This document shows positions 8,751 through 16,704 of a stretch of DNA of 64,000 nt, in pieces. Numbering within the stretch: the stretch's first letter is position 1; each line of letters begins with the position of its first letter. The stretch comes from Thermoplasmata archaeon (GTDB taxonomy: Archaea; Thermoplasmatota; Thermoplasmata; Methanomassiliicoccales; Methanomethylophilaceae), in contig SUTA01000008.1 of assembly GCA_015063135.1 (NCBI GenBank), forward strand, positions 1-64,000, written 5' to 3'. The position numbers and the translations under genes are program-made. Under the pieces are notes generated by a model. That model saw only the letters and a program-made list of their open reading frames with translations, did no database searches and was not told the DNA's origin.

Positions 8751-9593
8751 ATGCTGTCCCCCAAGACCAACGTGAGGCTCCTCGCCCCCAGGTTCGGCAA
8801 GCGGTTCGGGTACGCCAGGTTCTTCAAGAGGCACCCCTCCCTGAGCGGCATCCTGGACCGGATCGCGTTCAAGGGGGACGAGATCTACTACGCGCCCACC
8901 GACACCTCGGTAGCCAAGTCCAGGAGGATAGAGGTGGAGATCGGCATCCCCCAGAAGGAGGACACGGTGCTGCCGTCGGACGTGGCCAGGGAGTTGGTCG
9001 AGAGGTCCCGCTACCACTACATCATGCACTTCTGCTTCTGCCGTAACGCCAACGGGTGCCAGGAGTTCCCAACCGAGCTCGGGTGCATCTTCCTCGGGAA
9101 GGGCGTGCTGAACATCCGCGGGGACGTGGGGCACCTGGCCACCAAGGAGGAGGCCCTGGAGCATCTGGAGAAGTGCCGCCAGGCGGGGCTGGTCCAGCTG
9201 GTGGGGAGGAACAAGATAGACAGCCTCTGGCTGGACTCCGGCAGGCCGGACCAGCTGATGTCCCTGTGCAACTGCTGCCCCTGCTGCTGCCTGTGGAAGA
9301 TGCTGCCCGACCTCCCAGAGGGCATCAGCGAGAGGGTCTCCAGGCTCCCCGGCGTGGAGGTCTCCGTGCGGGAGGACGCATGCACCGGGTGCGGGCTGTG
9401 CTCCGAATCCTGCTTCGTGGACGCCCTGAGGATAGACGGCGGGAAGTGCTCCATCGACGATTCCGCCTGCAGGGGATGCGGCCGCTGCGCGGACGCCTGC
9501 CCGCACGACGCGATAGTCGTATCGGTGTCCGAGGTGTCCGTGAAGGATGCCGCGGACAGACTGTGCCAGATCGTGGATATCGAATCGGAACGA
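8751..9593 (+). CDS. 4Fe-4S ferredoxin-domain protein; CGA followed by TAG
   Basis: About 280 aa. The C-terminus carries two ferredoxin-type cluster motifs, CTGCGLCSESC (about 209-219) and CRGCGRCADACP (about 236-247). The N-terminal two thirds contains extra Cys groups (CFCRNANGC near 94 and CNCCPCCC near 174) that suggest further metal binding. A role as an electron carrier or iron-sulfur oxidoreductase is inferred; the substrate is unknown. The coding frame ends in CGA (9591-9593) immediately followed by TAG (9594-9596). A TATA-like AATTATAAAA lies about 30 nt upstream. Divergent from gap. Confidence 0.85.
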
Positions 9594-9629
9594 TAGCGAT
9601 GGCGGAACCCTTAGAATGAATTGATAAGA

Positions 9630-9705
9630 TGGTGGACCCGACCGGATTTGAACCGGTGACCTCCGCCGTGTGAAGGCGACGTCATAACCCCTAGACCACG
9701 AGTCC
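9630..9705 (-). tRNA. tRNA-Val (anticodon CAC), CCA encoded
   Basis: The minus strand folds into a full cloverleaf. The acceptor GGACUCG pairs with CGGGUCC, the T arm is ACCGG-UUCAAAU-CCGGU, and the anticodon loop UUCACAC reads GUG codons. The 3' CCA is encoded in the DNA at 9632-9630. A TATA-like TTTATTATC lies about 30 nt upstream on the minus strand. Confidence 0.95.
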
Positions 9706-10034
9706 GTTATCCACCCCTACTGGCGGAACGATAATAAACGTTTCGTCTCCGAACGCAGGATCGGACGCGGAGAACTTAAAAAATACAGGCAATGCCGGGA
9801 GGGCTGGAGGAATACTGGAGGGATTGACATTTACACCCTCCCGGCTTGGATGTATAATCCAACCATATCTTGATAATATATAATACTTGCTACAATTGGA
9901 TGCTCCTTCGGAGTCAGAATGAGAACATACCTACATTTTATTGGCAGAATCTCCAGACCATTCCAACAGCTCCGGACTCATGATCACGGAGTTACCCCAA
10001 TATACCATCAGGCGCATTCACCTCCGGAAAGCCT
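9706..10034. other. 329-nt intergenic region with hairpins and TATA-like boxes; possible small RNA
   Basis: No convincing gene is seen. The region holds a perfect 10-bp inverted repeat (GCCGGGAGGG 9794-9803 with CCCTCCCGGC 9836-9845). Directly after it comes TTGGAT-GTATA-ATCCAA (9846-9862). TATA-like stretches lie at about 9775-9786, 9874-9885 and 9930-9938. The first would start a transcript near the large hairpin, so a small structured RNA is possible. The later ones may serve the membrane protein gene at 10035. Confidence 0.4.
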
Positions 10035-10724
10035 ATGAGGATGGAAGGCAGGGGGAAGAGGCCCAAGTACTTCATGGACATGGATCCGGACCTGATCCAG
10101 CAGGAGCTATGCTACGGAACCATCATGGCCCTCACCTTCATTTTCGGCAACCAGTTCGGACTCATGAGCATGGGCCGCAACGAGCTGATCATCGCCATCA
10201 TAGGCATGGATGCCGTGTGGGGGATCATCGACCTCATCCTATTCTTCCGCTCCGACATGACCGGCCTGGCACGCAGGGGGGCCCTGTCGGTGGATCTCCA
10301 CAAGGACAGCAAAGGCGATGTCGGGGAGCTCCGCGGAAGAGTGCACGATGAATTCCAGGGAACGTTCCTGGACATGGTCGACAAGAAGACCCGCGAGGAG
10401 GTCATCGACAGGATCATGCTGTCGGGACCCGTGGAGGACCCGAATGCGCTGGCCGATAAGTGGAAGCGCAACTACCGCAAGAGCGCCATCGGCTCGTGCA
10501 TAGTCGCCACGTTCCCGGCCCTGCCGCCCGCCATCTGCCTGCTGGTCATAAGCGACTTCGACACCGCTCTGACTGCATCAGCCATTGCGCTCAGCCTCAT
10601 CCTGTTCAACGTCGGCTACATGATCAGCCCATGCAGGAAGACATGGGTCAGGATACTATCCGGTCTCGCGGTCGTGGCGCTGACCTTAACCCTCACCGTC
10701 TTCGCCGCCCTGTTCGGCGGATGA
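10035..10724 (+). CDS. membrane protein, possibly VIT-family-like
   Basis: 229 aa. Hydrophobic segments are at about residues 27-45 and 48-67, then a charged cytoplasmic-looking middle (70-150), then two or three more helices (about 155-225). The arrangement resembles VIT1/CCC1-type transporters, but I cannot confirm the conserved metal residues, so the call is tentative. The ATG at 10041 is an alternative start. The last codons form a CGCCG...CGGCG hairpin followed by a T run, a likely terminator. Ends in TGA. Confidence 0.6.
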   Translation: MRMEGRGKRPKYFMDMDPDLIQQELCYGTIMALTFIFGNQFGLMSMGRNELIIAIIGMDAVWGIIDLILFFRSDMTGLARRGALSVDLHKDSKGDVGELRGRVHDEFQGTFLDMVDKKTREEVIDRIMLSGPVEDPNALADKWKRNYRKSAIGSCIVATFPALPPAICLLVISDFDTALTASAIALSLILFNVGYMISPCRKTWVRILSGLAVVALTLTLTVFAALFGG

Positions 10725-10740
10725 CCCCTTTTCACTATTA

Positions 10741-10771
10741 ATCCCTATAATAGGGATAGACAGGTTTATAT
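10741..10771 (+). promoter_or_regulatory. palindrome and TATA box of the L18e operon
   Basis: ATCCCTAT-A-ATAGGGAT (10741-10757) is a perfect 17-bp palindrome. It ends 7 bases before TTTATAT (10765-10771), the likely TATA box of the ribosomal protein operon. The position fits a transcription factor binding site over the BRE region. Confidence 0.5.
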
Positions 10772-10819
10772 GGGGGATGCCTATAGCGACGCTTACCGCA
10801 ATGTCGGGAGTGTCAGAGA

Positions 10820-11176
10820 ATGAGTGGAAAAACCAACCCTCAGCTCGTCGCGACCATTGACAACCTCAAGGCCAAGACGAGAGAGAACGGATCTGCGATC
10901 TGGCGTGACGTTGCGCTGAGGCTCGAGAAACCTAAGAAGAACTGGGCCGAAGCCAACCTCAGCAAGATAGAGAGGTACGCCGTAGACGGAGACACAGTCC
11001 TCGTCCCCGGGAAAGTCCTCGCAGCAGGAGAGATCAGCAAGAAAGTCACCGTGGCAGCATACAGTTTCTCGGATGCAGCCGCAAAGGCGATCGTCGCCGC
11101 CGGTGGCAAGACCATGTCCATCGAGGAGCTGGCAGCTGCCAACCCCAAGGGGACTGGAGTTAAGATTCTGAGGTGA
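10820..11176 (+). CDS. rpl18e: 50S ribosomal protein L18e
   Basis: 118 aa, full-length L18e. The N-terminal NPQLVATIDNLKAKT and the WRDVA region are typical, as is the C-terminal GTGVKILR end. It is the first gene of the conserved archaeal L18e-L13-S9-RpoN operon. Ends in TGA within GAGGTGA, which serves as the ribosome binding site for L13. Confidence 0.95.
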   Translation: MSGKTNPQLVATIDNLKAKTRENGSAIWRDVALRLEKPKKNWAEANLSKIERYAVDGDTVLVPGKVLAAGEISKKVTVAAYSFSDAAAKAIVAAGGKTMSIEELAAANPKGTGVKILR

Positions 11177-11181
11177 ATTAG

Positions 11182-11607
11182 ATGGTTACAGTTATCGACG
11201 GAAGGAACCTCGTCCACGGAAGGCTCGCGAGCCTCGTGGCTGAGAGGATCATGGATGGCGAGGAGATCGTCGTCCTGAATGCCGAGGCCATCGTCATCAC
11301 CGGTGTCAAGGAGAACGTCTTCGCCGACTTCAAGGCGAAGGTCGACCGCGGAGACACCACCAAGAGGAAGGGACCGTTCTACCCCCGCAGGGCAGACCTC
11401 CTCTTCAAGAGATGCGTCAGGGGAATGATCCCCTGGAACACCACCAGCGGCAGAGAGGCCTACAGGAGGCTCCACGTCTTCGTCGGAACCCCCAAGCAGT
11501 TCCAGGACTGCGAGAAGGAGGTCCCCGCTGAGGCGAGCAGGAAGATCACAGGCAAATACACCACCCTCGGAGCTGTCAGCAAGTTCCTGGGTTCCAACGT
11601 GAGATGA
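11182..11607 (+). CDS. rpl13: 50S ribosomal protein L13
   Basis: 141 aa, archaeal-type L13. It opens VTVIDGRNLVHGRLAS, has the PFYPRRADLLFKRCVRGMIPW core near residues 65-86, and ends in LGSNVR. Preceded by GAGGTGA, five bases, then ATG. This spacing is the model against which the ACG start of pgk is judged. Ends in TGA. Confidence 0.96.
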   Translation: MVTVIDGRNLVHGRLASLVAERIMDGEEIVVLNAEAIVITGVKENVFADFKAKVDRGDTTKRKGPFYPRRADLLFKRCVRGMIPWNTTSGREAYRRLHVFVGTPKQFQDCEKEVPAEASRKITGKYTTLGAVSKFLGSNVR

Positions 11608-11611
11608 TCCC

Positions 11612-12013
11612 ATGGTTGAGTGCGTTAACACAAGCGGAAAGAGAAAGACCGCGATCGCTAGGGCGGTCGTGAAGGCCGGAAACGGCAAGGTCACGATCAA
11701 CAGCGTCCCCATCACTGTCTTCACCCCTGAGCTGGCCAGGCTCAAGATCGAGGAGCCCCTCGGTCTCGTCCCCGAGAAGGCCGCGAAGGTGGACATCGCC
11801 GTCTCCGTCAGCGGAGGAGGCGTCATGGGACAGGCAGCGGCGGCAAGGACCGCCATCGCCAGGGGCCTTGTGGAGTTCTACAAGGACGAGGAGATGGAAG
11901 CCGTGTTCAGGGCTTACGACAGGACCCTCATCATCAACGATGACAGGAGGAAGCTGCCGAAGAACCCGCAGGGACCCGGTGCCCGCGCCAAGAAGCAGAA
12001 GTCCTACCGTTGA
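11612..12013 (+). CDS. rps9: 30S ribosomal protein S9
   Basis: 133 aa. N-terminal SGKRKTAIARAVVK and C-terminal PGARAKKQKSYR, the latter being the tail that reaches the ribosomal P site in this family. Third gene of the operon. It ends in TGA followed by GGTGA, the ribosome binding site of rpoN. Confidence 0.96.
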   Translation: MVECVNTSGKRKTAIARAVVKAGNGKVTINSVPITVFTPELARLKIEEPLGLVPEKAAKVDIAVSVSGGGVMGQAAAARTAIARGLVEFYKDEEMEAVFRAYDRTLIINDDRRKLPKNPQGPGARAKKQKSYR

Positions 12014-12022
12014 GGTGACATC

Positions 12023-12214
12023 ATGATAATCCCGGTGAGATGTTTCACATGCGGAAAGGTCGTAGGCTCCGCCTACCCCGAGTACACAAGGCGCGTCGGC
12101 ATGGGCGAGGACCCCAAGGAGGTCCTCGACAGCCTCGGATTCGAGAGGTACTGCTGCCGCAGGATGATCGTTTCTCACGCCGATCTCATCGACGAGATCG
12201 CCCCTCTGGGATAA
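12023..12214 (+). CDS. rpoN: DNA-directed RNA polymerase subunit N (Rpb10)
   Basis: 63 aa. The zinc site is formed by CFTCGK near residues 7-12 and RYCCRRM near residues 43-49, the standard Rpb10 arrangement. Last protein gene of the L18e operon. Ends in TAA, with a TTTTAAA box for the downstream tRNA immediately after. Confidence 0.95.
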   Translation: MIIPVRCFTCGKVVGSAYPEYTRRVGMGEDPKEVLDSLGFERYCCRRMIVSHADLIDEIAPLG

Positions 12215-12250
12215 ACCTTTTAAACCCAAACCATTTCCCCCGCAATTGCT

Positions 12251-12323
12251 GGGCCCGTGGGGTAGCTTGGTATCCTTCGTGCTTGGGGTGCACGTAACTC
12301 CAGTTCAAATCTGGGCGGGCCCA
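12251..12323 (+). tRNA. tRNA-Pro (anticodon GGG)
   Basis: GGGCCCG at the 5' end pairs with CGGGCCC at the 3' end. The anticodon loop UUGGGGU gives GGG, reading CCC/CCU, and the T arm UCCAG-UUCAAAU-CUGGG is normal. CCA is not encoded. TTTTAAA at about 12219-12225 lies 25-30 nt upstream. A T run follows after a short spacer. Confidence 0.95.
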
Positions 12324-12411
12324 CTCCCCATTATTTTTGATGCATGATCGTGACGGGCTGGGTCTTCTCCCATGCGCGCGTACTTATAGGATGCGAGCGT
12401 ACCGCCCCCTT

Positions 12412-13464
12412 ATGATAAGGTTCGGTCCGGCAGGCATCCCGCTCTCTTGCAAGGGACGCACGCTCCAGGATGGAATAGAAGACGTCCACAACCTCAGCCT
12501 CAACGCGCTCGAGGTGCAGATGGTCAGGCCCTCTGCGTACACCCGCCCCCCGGAGGACGAGGAGGTCGGCCTCACCCTGAAGGACATCTCGGAGGACTTC
12601 GTGATCGAGATCCTCAGGGACGACGAGTTCATCTGCGACCCCGACGAGCCCATCGAGGAGGACGACGACCTGTTCTACATGCCGTCCAGCGTCACCGACA
12701 CCTTCGGCGAGCTGTTCACCGTCGGCAGGATGGCCAAGCGCCTTGACGTGAACCTCTCCATCCACACCCCCTACTACATGGACCTCGGGTCCAACAACGA
12801 CATGACCGAGCTGTGCCTCAACAGCATCAGGCACGCCGGGATCATCCTCAACGCAATGGGCGGCGACATCGTCGTCACCAGCGCCGGGATCTACGACGGC
12901 AGCATGCCCGAGGAGGAGGTCGATGACAACATCGTCAACAACCTCGCGTTCATCGTCGACTGGTGGAAGGACAACAACATCAAGCCCCGCCTCGGGATCG
13001 AGGTCACCGGCCAGCAGGACGTCTTCGGGAGCCTGGACCAGGTCCTCAACCTCTGCGATGCACTGGACGGAGCGGTGGTCCCCGTGGTCAACTTCGCGCA
13101 CCACCACGCCCGCACCGGCGGGACCCTCCTGGACGTCGACGACTTCCTGAACATCCTCGAGACAGTCGAGCCCTACAGCAACGGCAGGATCCACACCGCC
13201 TTCACCGGCGTCGACTACAACGAGAACGGCGAGAGGAGGCAGATGCCCATCAAGAAGGGAGACATGAGGTTCGATCCCCTGGCGGAGGCCCTCATCGAGA
13301 TGAAGCCCGACGCGACCGTAATCTCCACGTCGCCTCTCCTGGAGCACGACGCCATGTACATGAAGATCATCTGCGAGAGGGCTCTCGTCAAGAAGGTCAG
13401 CCGCGACATGAAGGAGAGGAAGAAGGCCGAGGCCGCCGCTGCGGCCGCAGCTGCGGGCGAGTGA
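12412..13464 (+). CDS. endonuclease IV/xylose isomerase-like TIM-barrel protein
   Basis: 350 aa. The fold is suggested by LEVQMVRPS, LSIHTPYYMDLG (near 118-129), GIEVTGQ and VVNFAHHHA segments, which look like AP endonuclease 2/xylose isomerase-like barrel strands with metal-binding His and Glu. Archaeal members of this shape are often annotated as deoxyribonuclease IV-like. Whether it acts on DNA or sugars is not settled by sequence. TTATAGG lies about 27 nt before ATG 12412, so the mRNA is probably leaderless. The Ala-rich C-terminus ends in TGA, two bases before the isomerase gene. Confidence 0.75.
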   Translation: MIRFGPAGIPLSCKGRTLQDGIEDVHNLSLNALEVQMVRPSAYTRPPEDEEVGLTLKDISEDFVIEILRDDEFICDPDEPIEEDDDLFYMPSSVTDTFGELFTVGRMAKRLDVNLSIHTPYYMDLGSNNDMTELCLNSIRHAGIILNAMGGDIVVTSAGIYDGSMPEEEVDDNIVNNLAFIVDWWKDNNIKPRLGIEVTGQQDVFGSLDQVLNLCDALDGAVVPVVNFAHHHARTGGTLLDVDDFLNILETVEPYSNGRIHTAFTGVDYNENGERRQMPIKKGDMRFDPLAEALIEMKPDATVISTSPLLEHDAMYMKIICERALVKKVSRDMKERKKAEAAAAAAAAGE

Positions 13465-13465
13465 C

Positions 13466-13993
13466 ATGGAAGCCATGGACGACATCCTGGACGCGTGCAG
13501 GTCCGCGGTCCTGTCAGTGGACCCCGACAGCCGCAACGAGCTCATCCAGTCAATCATCGACTGCCCCAAGACGTTCATCTACGGTTCCGGCAGGTCCGGG
13601 CTGGTCGGGCAGCTCTTCTCCGTGAGGCTGGTCCAGCTGGGATTCGACGTGCATTTCGTCGGAGAGATGACCACCCCCATCATCGGCGAGGACGACCTCA
13701 CGCTGCTCATCTCCAACACCGGCAACACGTCCTCCGTCTGCCAGACCGCAAGGATCGCCAGGAAGATCGGTTCCCGCGTGATATCGGTCACCAGCGACAG
13801 CGAGTCCGAGCTCGCGGACACATCCGACGTCTTCATCGACATGGACATCCCGCGCGGCATCGCGTGCGCCCCCCTCGGGACCATATTCGAAGATTCCGCC
13901 ATCCTGTTCTTCGACGGAATCGTGGCCGAGATAATGGAGCGCCTCGGAATCACCGAGGACGAAATGCGCGGGCGCCACGCCATCTGGGTCTGA
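13466..13993 (+). CDS. hxlB: 6-phospho-3-hexuloisomerase
   Basis: SIS-domain isomerase of the ribulose monophosphate pathway, interconverting 3-hexulose-6-phosphate and fructose-6-phosphate. Many archaea use it to make ribulose-5-phosphate. 175 aa. The IYGSGRSG sugar-phosphate loop (near 38-45), SNTGNTSSV (near 86-94) and the C-terminal MRGRHAIWV typical of PHI are present. It ends in TGA. The next base begins the convergent gene's CGA codon (TGATCG), so the two genes abut with no spacer. The partner hexulose-phosphate synthase is not in the window. Confidence 0.88.
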   Translation: MEAMDDILDACRSAVLSVDPDSRNELIQSIIDCPKTFIYGSGRSGLVGQLFSVRLVQLGFDVHFVGEMTTPIIGEDDLTLLISNTGNTSSVCQTARIARKIGSRVISVTSDSESELADTSDVFIDMDIPRGIACAPLGTIFEDSAILFFDGIVAEIMERLGITEDEMRGRHAIWV

Positions 13994-14293
13994 TCGCTCC
14001 TCCACCAGGATGTCGGCCCTCTCGCCGTCGCCGCGGTAGACGACGAAGTAGTTGTCGCTGTCGTCGATTACCATCACCAGGCGATGGCCCTCGCCCACAC
14101 CCAGCTCCCCGAACGGGGTGCCTATGGGCGCCACAACCACCGGGCCCAGGACCTCCGACGTCTGGTCCACGAGGAGGCATCCGCCCTCTGGGCGGCCCCT
14201 GAGCGTAGCGCTCCCGTTGGCCCTAGCCTCGTCGAAGATCGCCCCCAGGGAACCCTGGAGAAAAGCCGCATCGGCGTTTCCGTATAGGGACAT
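13994..14293 (-). CDS. conserved-looking hypothetical protein, 99 aa (ends at CGA)
   Basis: I do not recognise it. Up to CGA (13996-13994) it encodes 99 aa with alternating hydrophobic strands (PVVVAPIGTPFGELGV, HRLVMVIDDSDNYFVVYR) that look like a small beta-rich domain. Without CGA as stop the frame would run about 150 codons antisense through hxlB. A TTTAAGC-type box lies about 25 nt before ATG 14293, suggesting a leaderless message. Confidence 0.65.
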
Positions 14294-14316
14294 GCACTGG
14301 CAATGGGCTAGCGCGC

Positions 14317-14544
14317 TTAAATGTAGTTCCTCGGGTCCGATATCAGGTCTATGGTGTCCCCCTCGGACACGTGGTCCCTGAGCTTCGACCCCTCCGGCAC
14401 GAGGTAGTACCCGTTCCTCATGATGAATCCGCTAATCTCCCAGCGCTCCGCGGCGGCTCTGGCCACCTCGGATGAATCCACATCCGGGGCCATCTCCATC
14501 CTCATGCTGGCATTCTTCGCTACGTTCCTGACCGTGAATCTCAT
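14317..14544 (-). CDS. small beta-grasp/ubiquitin-like protein
   Basis: 75 aa. The pattern (strand RFTVRNVA, strand MRMEMAP, helix with VARAAAERW, strand FIMRNGYYLV, loop, GDTIDLISD) is that of ubiquitin-like beta-grasp proteins, including the typical L-x-D-x-V-x-E-G-D-T-I segment. There is no C-terminal GG, so conjugation is unlikely. Function unknown. Ends in TAA. Divergent from the DUF2116-type gene at 14626. Confidence 0.65.
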   Translation of the reverse strand: MRFTVRNVAKNASMRMEMAPDVDSSEVARAAAERWEISGFIMRNGYYLVPEGSKLRDHVSEGDTIDLISDPRNYI

Positions 14545-14625
14545 GTTATCACAGTCGTATAACCATGGGCGCCGCGATTTAAAGGTGCGTTATCATTTTA
14601 TGATTGATGGAGGCTATACCCGAAC

Positions 14626-14829
14626 ATGGTCGGAGGAATAAGGCTCCCTGAGCACTCTCACTGCCAGTACTGCGGCGACCCGATACCGTTCGGCGAGGAA
14701 TACTGCAACGACGAGTGCAAGCGCAAAGATGCGCTGGAGGAGGCTGCCGCCAAGAGGAAGGATTACATGTTCTACGGCATCGCCATAGCGACGGTCGTCG
14801 CCATCCTCGCCATCGGCTATCTCTTCCGA
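14626..14829 (+). CDS. zinc-ribbon membrane protein, DUF2116 type (ends at CGA)
   Basis: 67 aa if read to CGA (14827-14829). Cys pairs CQYCG (near 13-17) and CNDEC (near 27-31) form a zinc ribbon. A charged linker and one C-terminal transmembrane helix (about 47-66) follow. The family normally stops right after this helix, as here. The literal frame continues 27 codons to 14910 with Arg/Pro-rich residues unlike any membrane tail. The 3' end overlaps folP by 17 nt, within a hairpin (about 14827-14853). Confidence 0.8.
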
Positions 14830-15607
14830 TGCCGACAACCCTTCCGACATCGTGCACCCTCAGGTAATCCGCACCCGCATCTGCCGCGATCCTGCAGGCC
14901 ACCGCGGTAGCCTCGTCCTTGGGCATCCCGGGGAACCCGTGCGCCAGGAACCTCTTCCTGGACGGCCCTATGAGCACCGGGAACCCGCCGGACAGCCTAT
15001 CCGACGCTATTAGAAGCTCCATGTTCTGCTCCGGGGTCTTCCCGAAGCCGAGCCCCGGGTCCAGTATTATCCCGTCCCTGCGGATGCCTGCGGCGAGCGC
15101 CGCCTCGGCCCTCTCCGCCAGGAAGCGGGAGACGGATTCGACGGCGTCGCCCCTCATCCCGGGAGCTTTGTCGAAGATCCCTCCCTCCGCATGCATTATT
15201 ACCGCCGCCACGCCGGTCTGGGCGCATAACTCCATCATCCCGGGGGCCCTCAGCGCGTTCACGTCGTTGACGATGGAAGCGCCCATGGAGATGCACCTCT
15301 CGGCCACCTCGGGCTTCATTGTGTCCACGGACACGGGGATGCTCAGCGAGGGGACGAGGTCCCTCAGGACGGGGACGAGCCTGGACAACTCCTCCTCGGC
15401 CGATACCGGGAGTGCGCCGGGCCTGGTGGACTCGCCGCCTATGTCGATGATGGATGCGCCCGCATCGGCCATATCGATGCCGTGGCGCACCGCGGCGGCG
15501 CCCGTCCAGAGACCGCCGTCGGAGAAGGAATCGGGGGTCGCGTTGAGGACCCCCATGATGACGGGGGGACCTGAGCGGTGCCCCCCGGCATGATAGGTTT
15601 GACTCAT
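14813..15607 (-). CDS. folP: dihydropteroate synthase (ends at CGA)
   Basis: Makes the pterin-aryl precursor of folate or, in methanogens, of tetrahydromethanopterin-type cofactors. TIM barrel of about 264 aa. MGVLNATPDSFSDGG (near 18-32), GASIIDIGGESTRPGA (near 52-67) and the C-terminal RVHDV are visible. The RVHDV motif normally sits within 10-20 residues of the end. Here CGA follows 12 codons later (14815-14813), whereas the literal frame runs to 14579 through the neighbouring gene. Starts inside the hdrD-like stop (ATGA). Confidence 0.88.
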
Positions 15608-16704
15608 AGGAGCTCGTCTATGACCTCGACCAGGTCCCTGACCTCGATCTTCCTGTCGCCCTTGGCGGCGGACAGGTTGTTGACGCAGAACGGGCAGGTC
15701 GAGATGATGACATCGGCGAACTCCGCCTCGTCGAGGCGGGTGCTGGCGATGTCCATGGACTCCTCGGGGTAGGCGCTCCTGACGCCCCCGCCGCCTCCGC
15801 AGCAGTGGCTGAGGTTGCGGTTGTACTCCATCTCCCTGAAGTCCACTCCGGGGATCTGCCTGATGACCTGCCTGGGCTCGTCGTAGATGCCGCAGTGCCT
15901 GCCGAGGTGGCAGGGGTCGTGGTAGGTGATGACCTTGCCCTCGATGGGCTTGAGCTTCAGCTCCTGGCGGGCCAGGAACTCCGTGATGTGGAGGACCTCG
16001 AACGGGACGTCGACGTACTTGGGGTACTCGTGCTTGAACATCCTGTAGCAACCGGCGCAGGCGAGGACCAGCGTCTCGACGCCCATGGCCTTGATGCTGT
16101 CGACGTTCTTCTGCATCAGCGGGGTGACGTCGTCCTGGGACCAGCCGACCCTCTGCATGACGGATCCGCAGCAGACCTCGTCCACTGTGGTGAAGTCGAC
16201 CTTCAGCTTCTCGAGGATGCTGAGGGTGGCGGCGGCGGTCTTCTTGGACCTGTAGGTCGCGGTGCAGCCGACGAAGTAGCCGACCTTGGCCTTCCTGGGC
16301 TCCCTCCCGAGCGCCTCCCTCCTGGAGGTCTTCTCGGCAAAGGGGTTGCCGTCGGCCAGGATGCTCTCGCACATGGCCTTGTGCTTCGGCAGGATATGGC
16401 CGTTGGCGACGAGGTCGGCGCGGCACAGCTCGATGATGTCCACGATGTCGACCTTCGACGGGCACCTCCTGACGCAGTCGGCGCAGGTGGTGCAGGTGTA
16501 CATGTTCCTGACCACCGACTCGTCCGCCTCCAGGTCCCCGTTCAGCAGGCCGTAGGTCAGGACGATCCTGCCCCTCGAGAGGGCGGAGTCCCATCCGATG
16601 GCCTTGAAAGAGGGGCACACGCTCTTGCAGAATCCGCACATGGTGCACACGTCCACCGCATGGCGGACCTTCTCCAGGTTCTTCACGTCGAATGCCATTT
16701 TCAC
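15604..16704 (-). CDS. HdrD/GlpC-like iron-sulfur (CCG-domain) protein
   Basis: 366 aa. Two N-terminal 4Fe-4S motifs (CTMCGFCKSVCP near 20-31 and CTTCADCVRRCP near 71-82) are followed by two Cys-rich CCG domains (CCG near 199 and HCCGGGGG near 303). This is the layout of HdrD and of the iron-sulfur subunit of lactate/glycolate oxidases. It overlaps larA by 4 nt. A role passing electrons from D-lactate oxidation is plausible, but disulfide reductase activity cannot be excluded. Ends in TGA. Confidence 0.85.
   Translation of the reverse strand: MKMAFDVKNLEKVRHAVDVCTMCGFCKSVCPSFKAIGWDSALSRGRIVLTYGLLNGDLEADESVVRNMYTCTTCADCVRRCPSKVDIVDIIELCRADLVANGHILPKHKAMCESILADGNPFAEKTSRREALGREPRKAKVGYFVGCTATYRSKKTAAATLSILEKLKVDFTTVDEVCCGSVMQRVGWSQDDVTPLMQKNVDSIKAMGVETLVLACAGCYRMFKHEYPKYVDVPFEVLHITEFLARQELKLKPIEGKVITYHDPCHLGRHCGIYDEPRQVIRQIPGVDFREMEYNRNLSHCCGGGGGVRSAYPEESMDIASTRLDEAEFADVIISTCPFCVNNLSAAKGDRKIEVRDLVEVIDELL

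Noticed and set aside
9594-9596. TAG as pyrrolysine, known in Methanomassiliicoccales
   Set aside because: The only TAG end I noticed directly follows CGA in the ferredoxin gene, with no conserved sequence after it and no methylamine methyltransferase gene in the window.
13550-13993. C-terminal 150 codons of the minus-strand frame opposite hxlB
   Set aside because: Purely antisense to a conserved isomerase and lacking any domain pattern; the gene is taken to end at CGA 13994.
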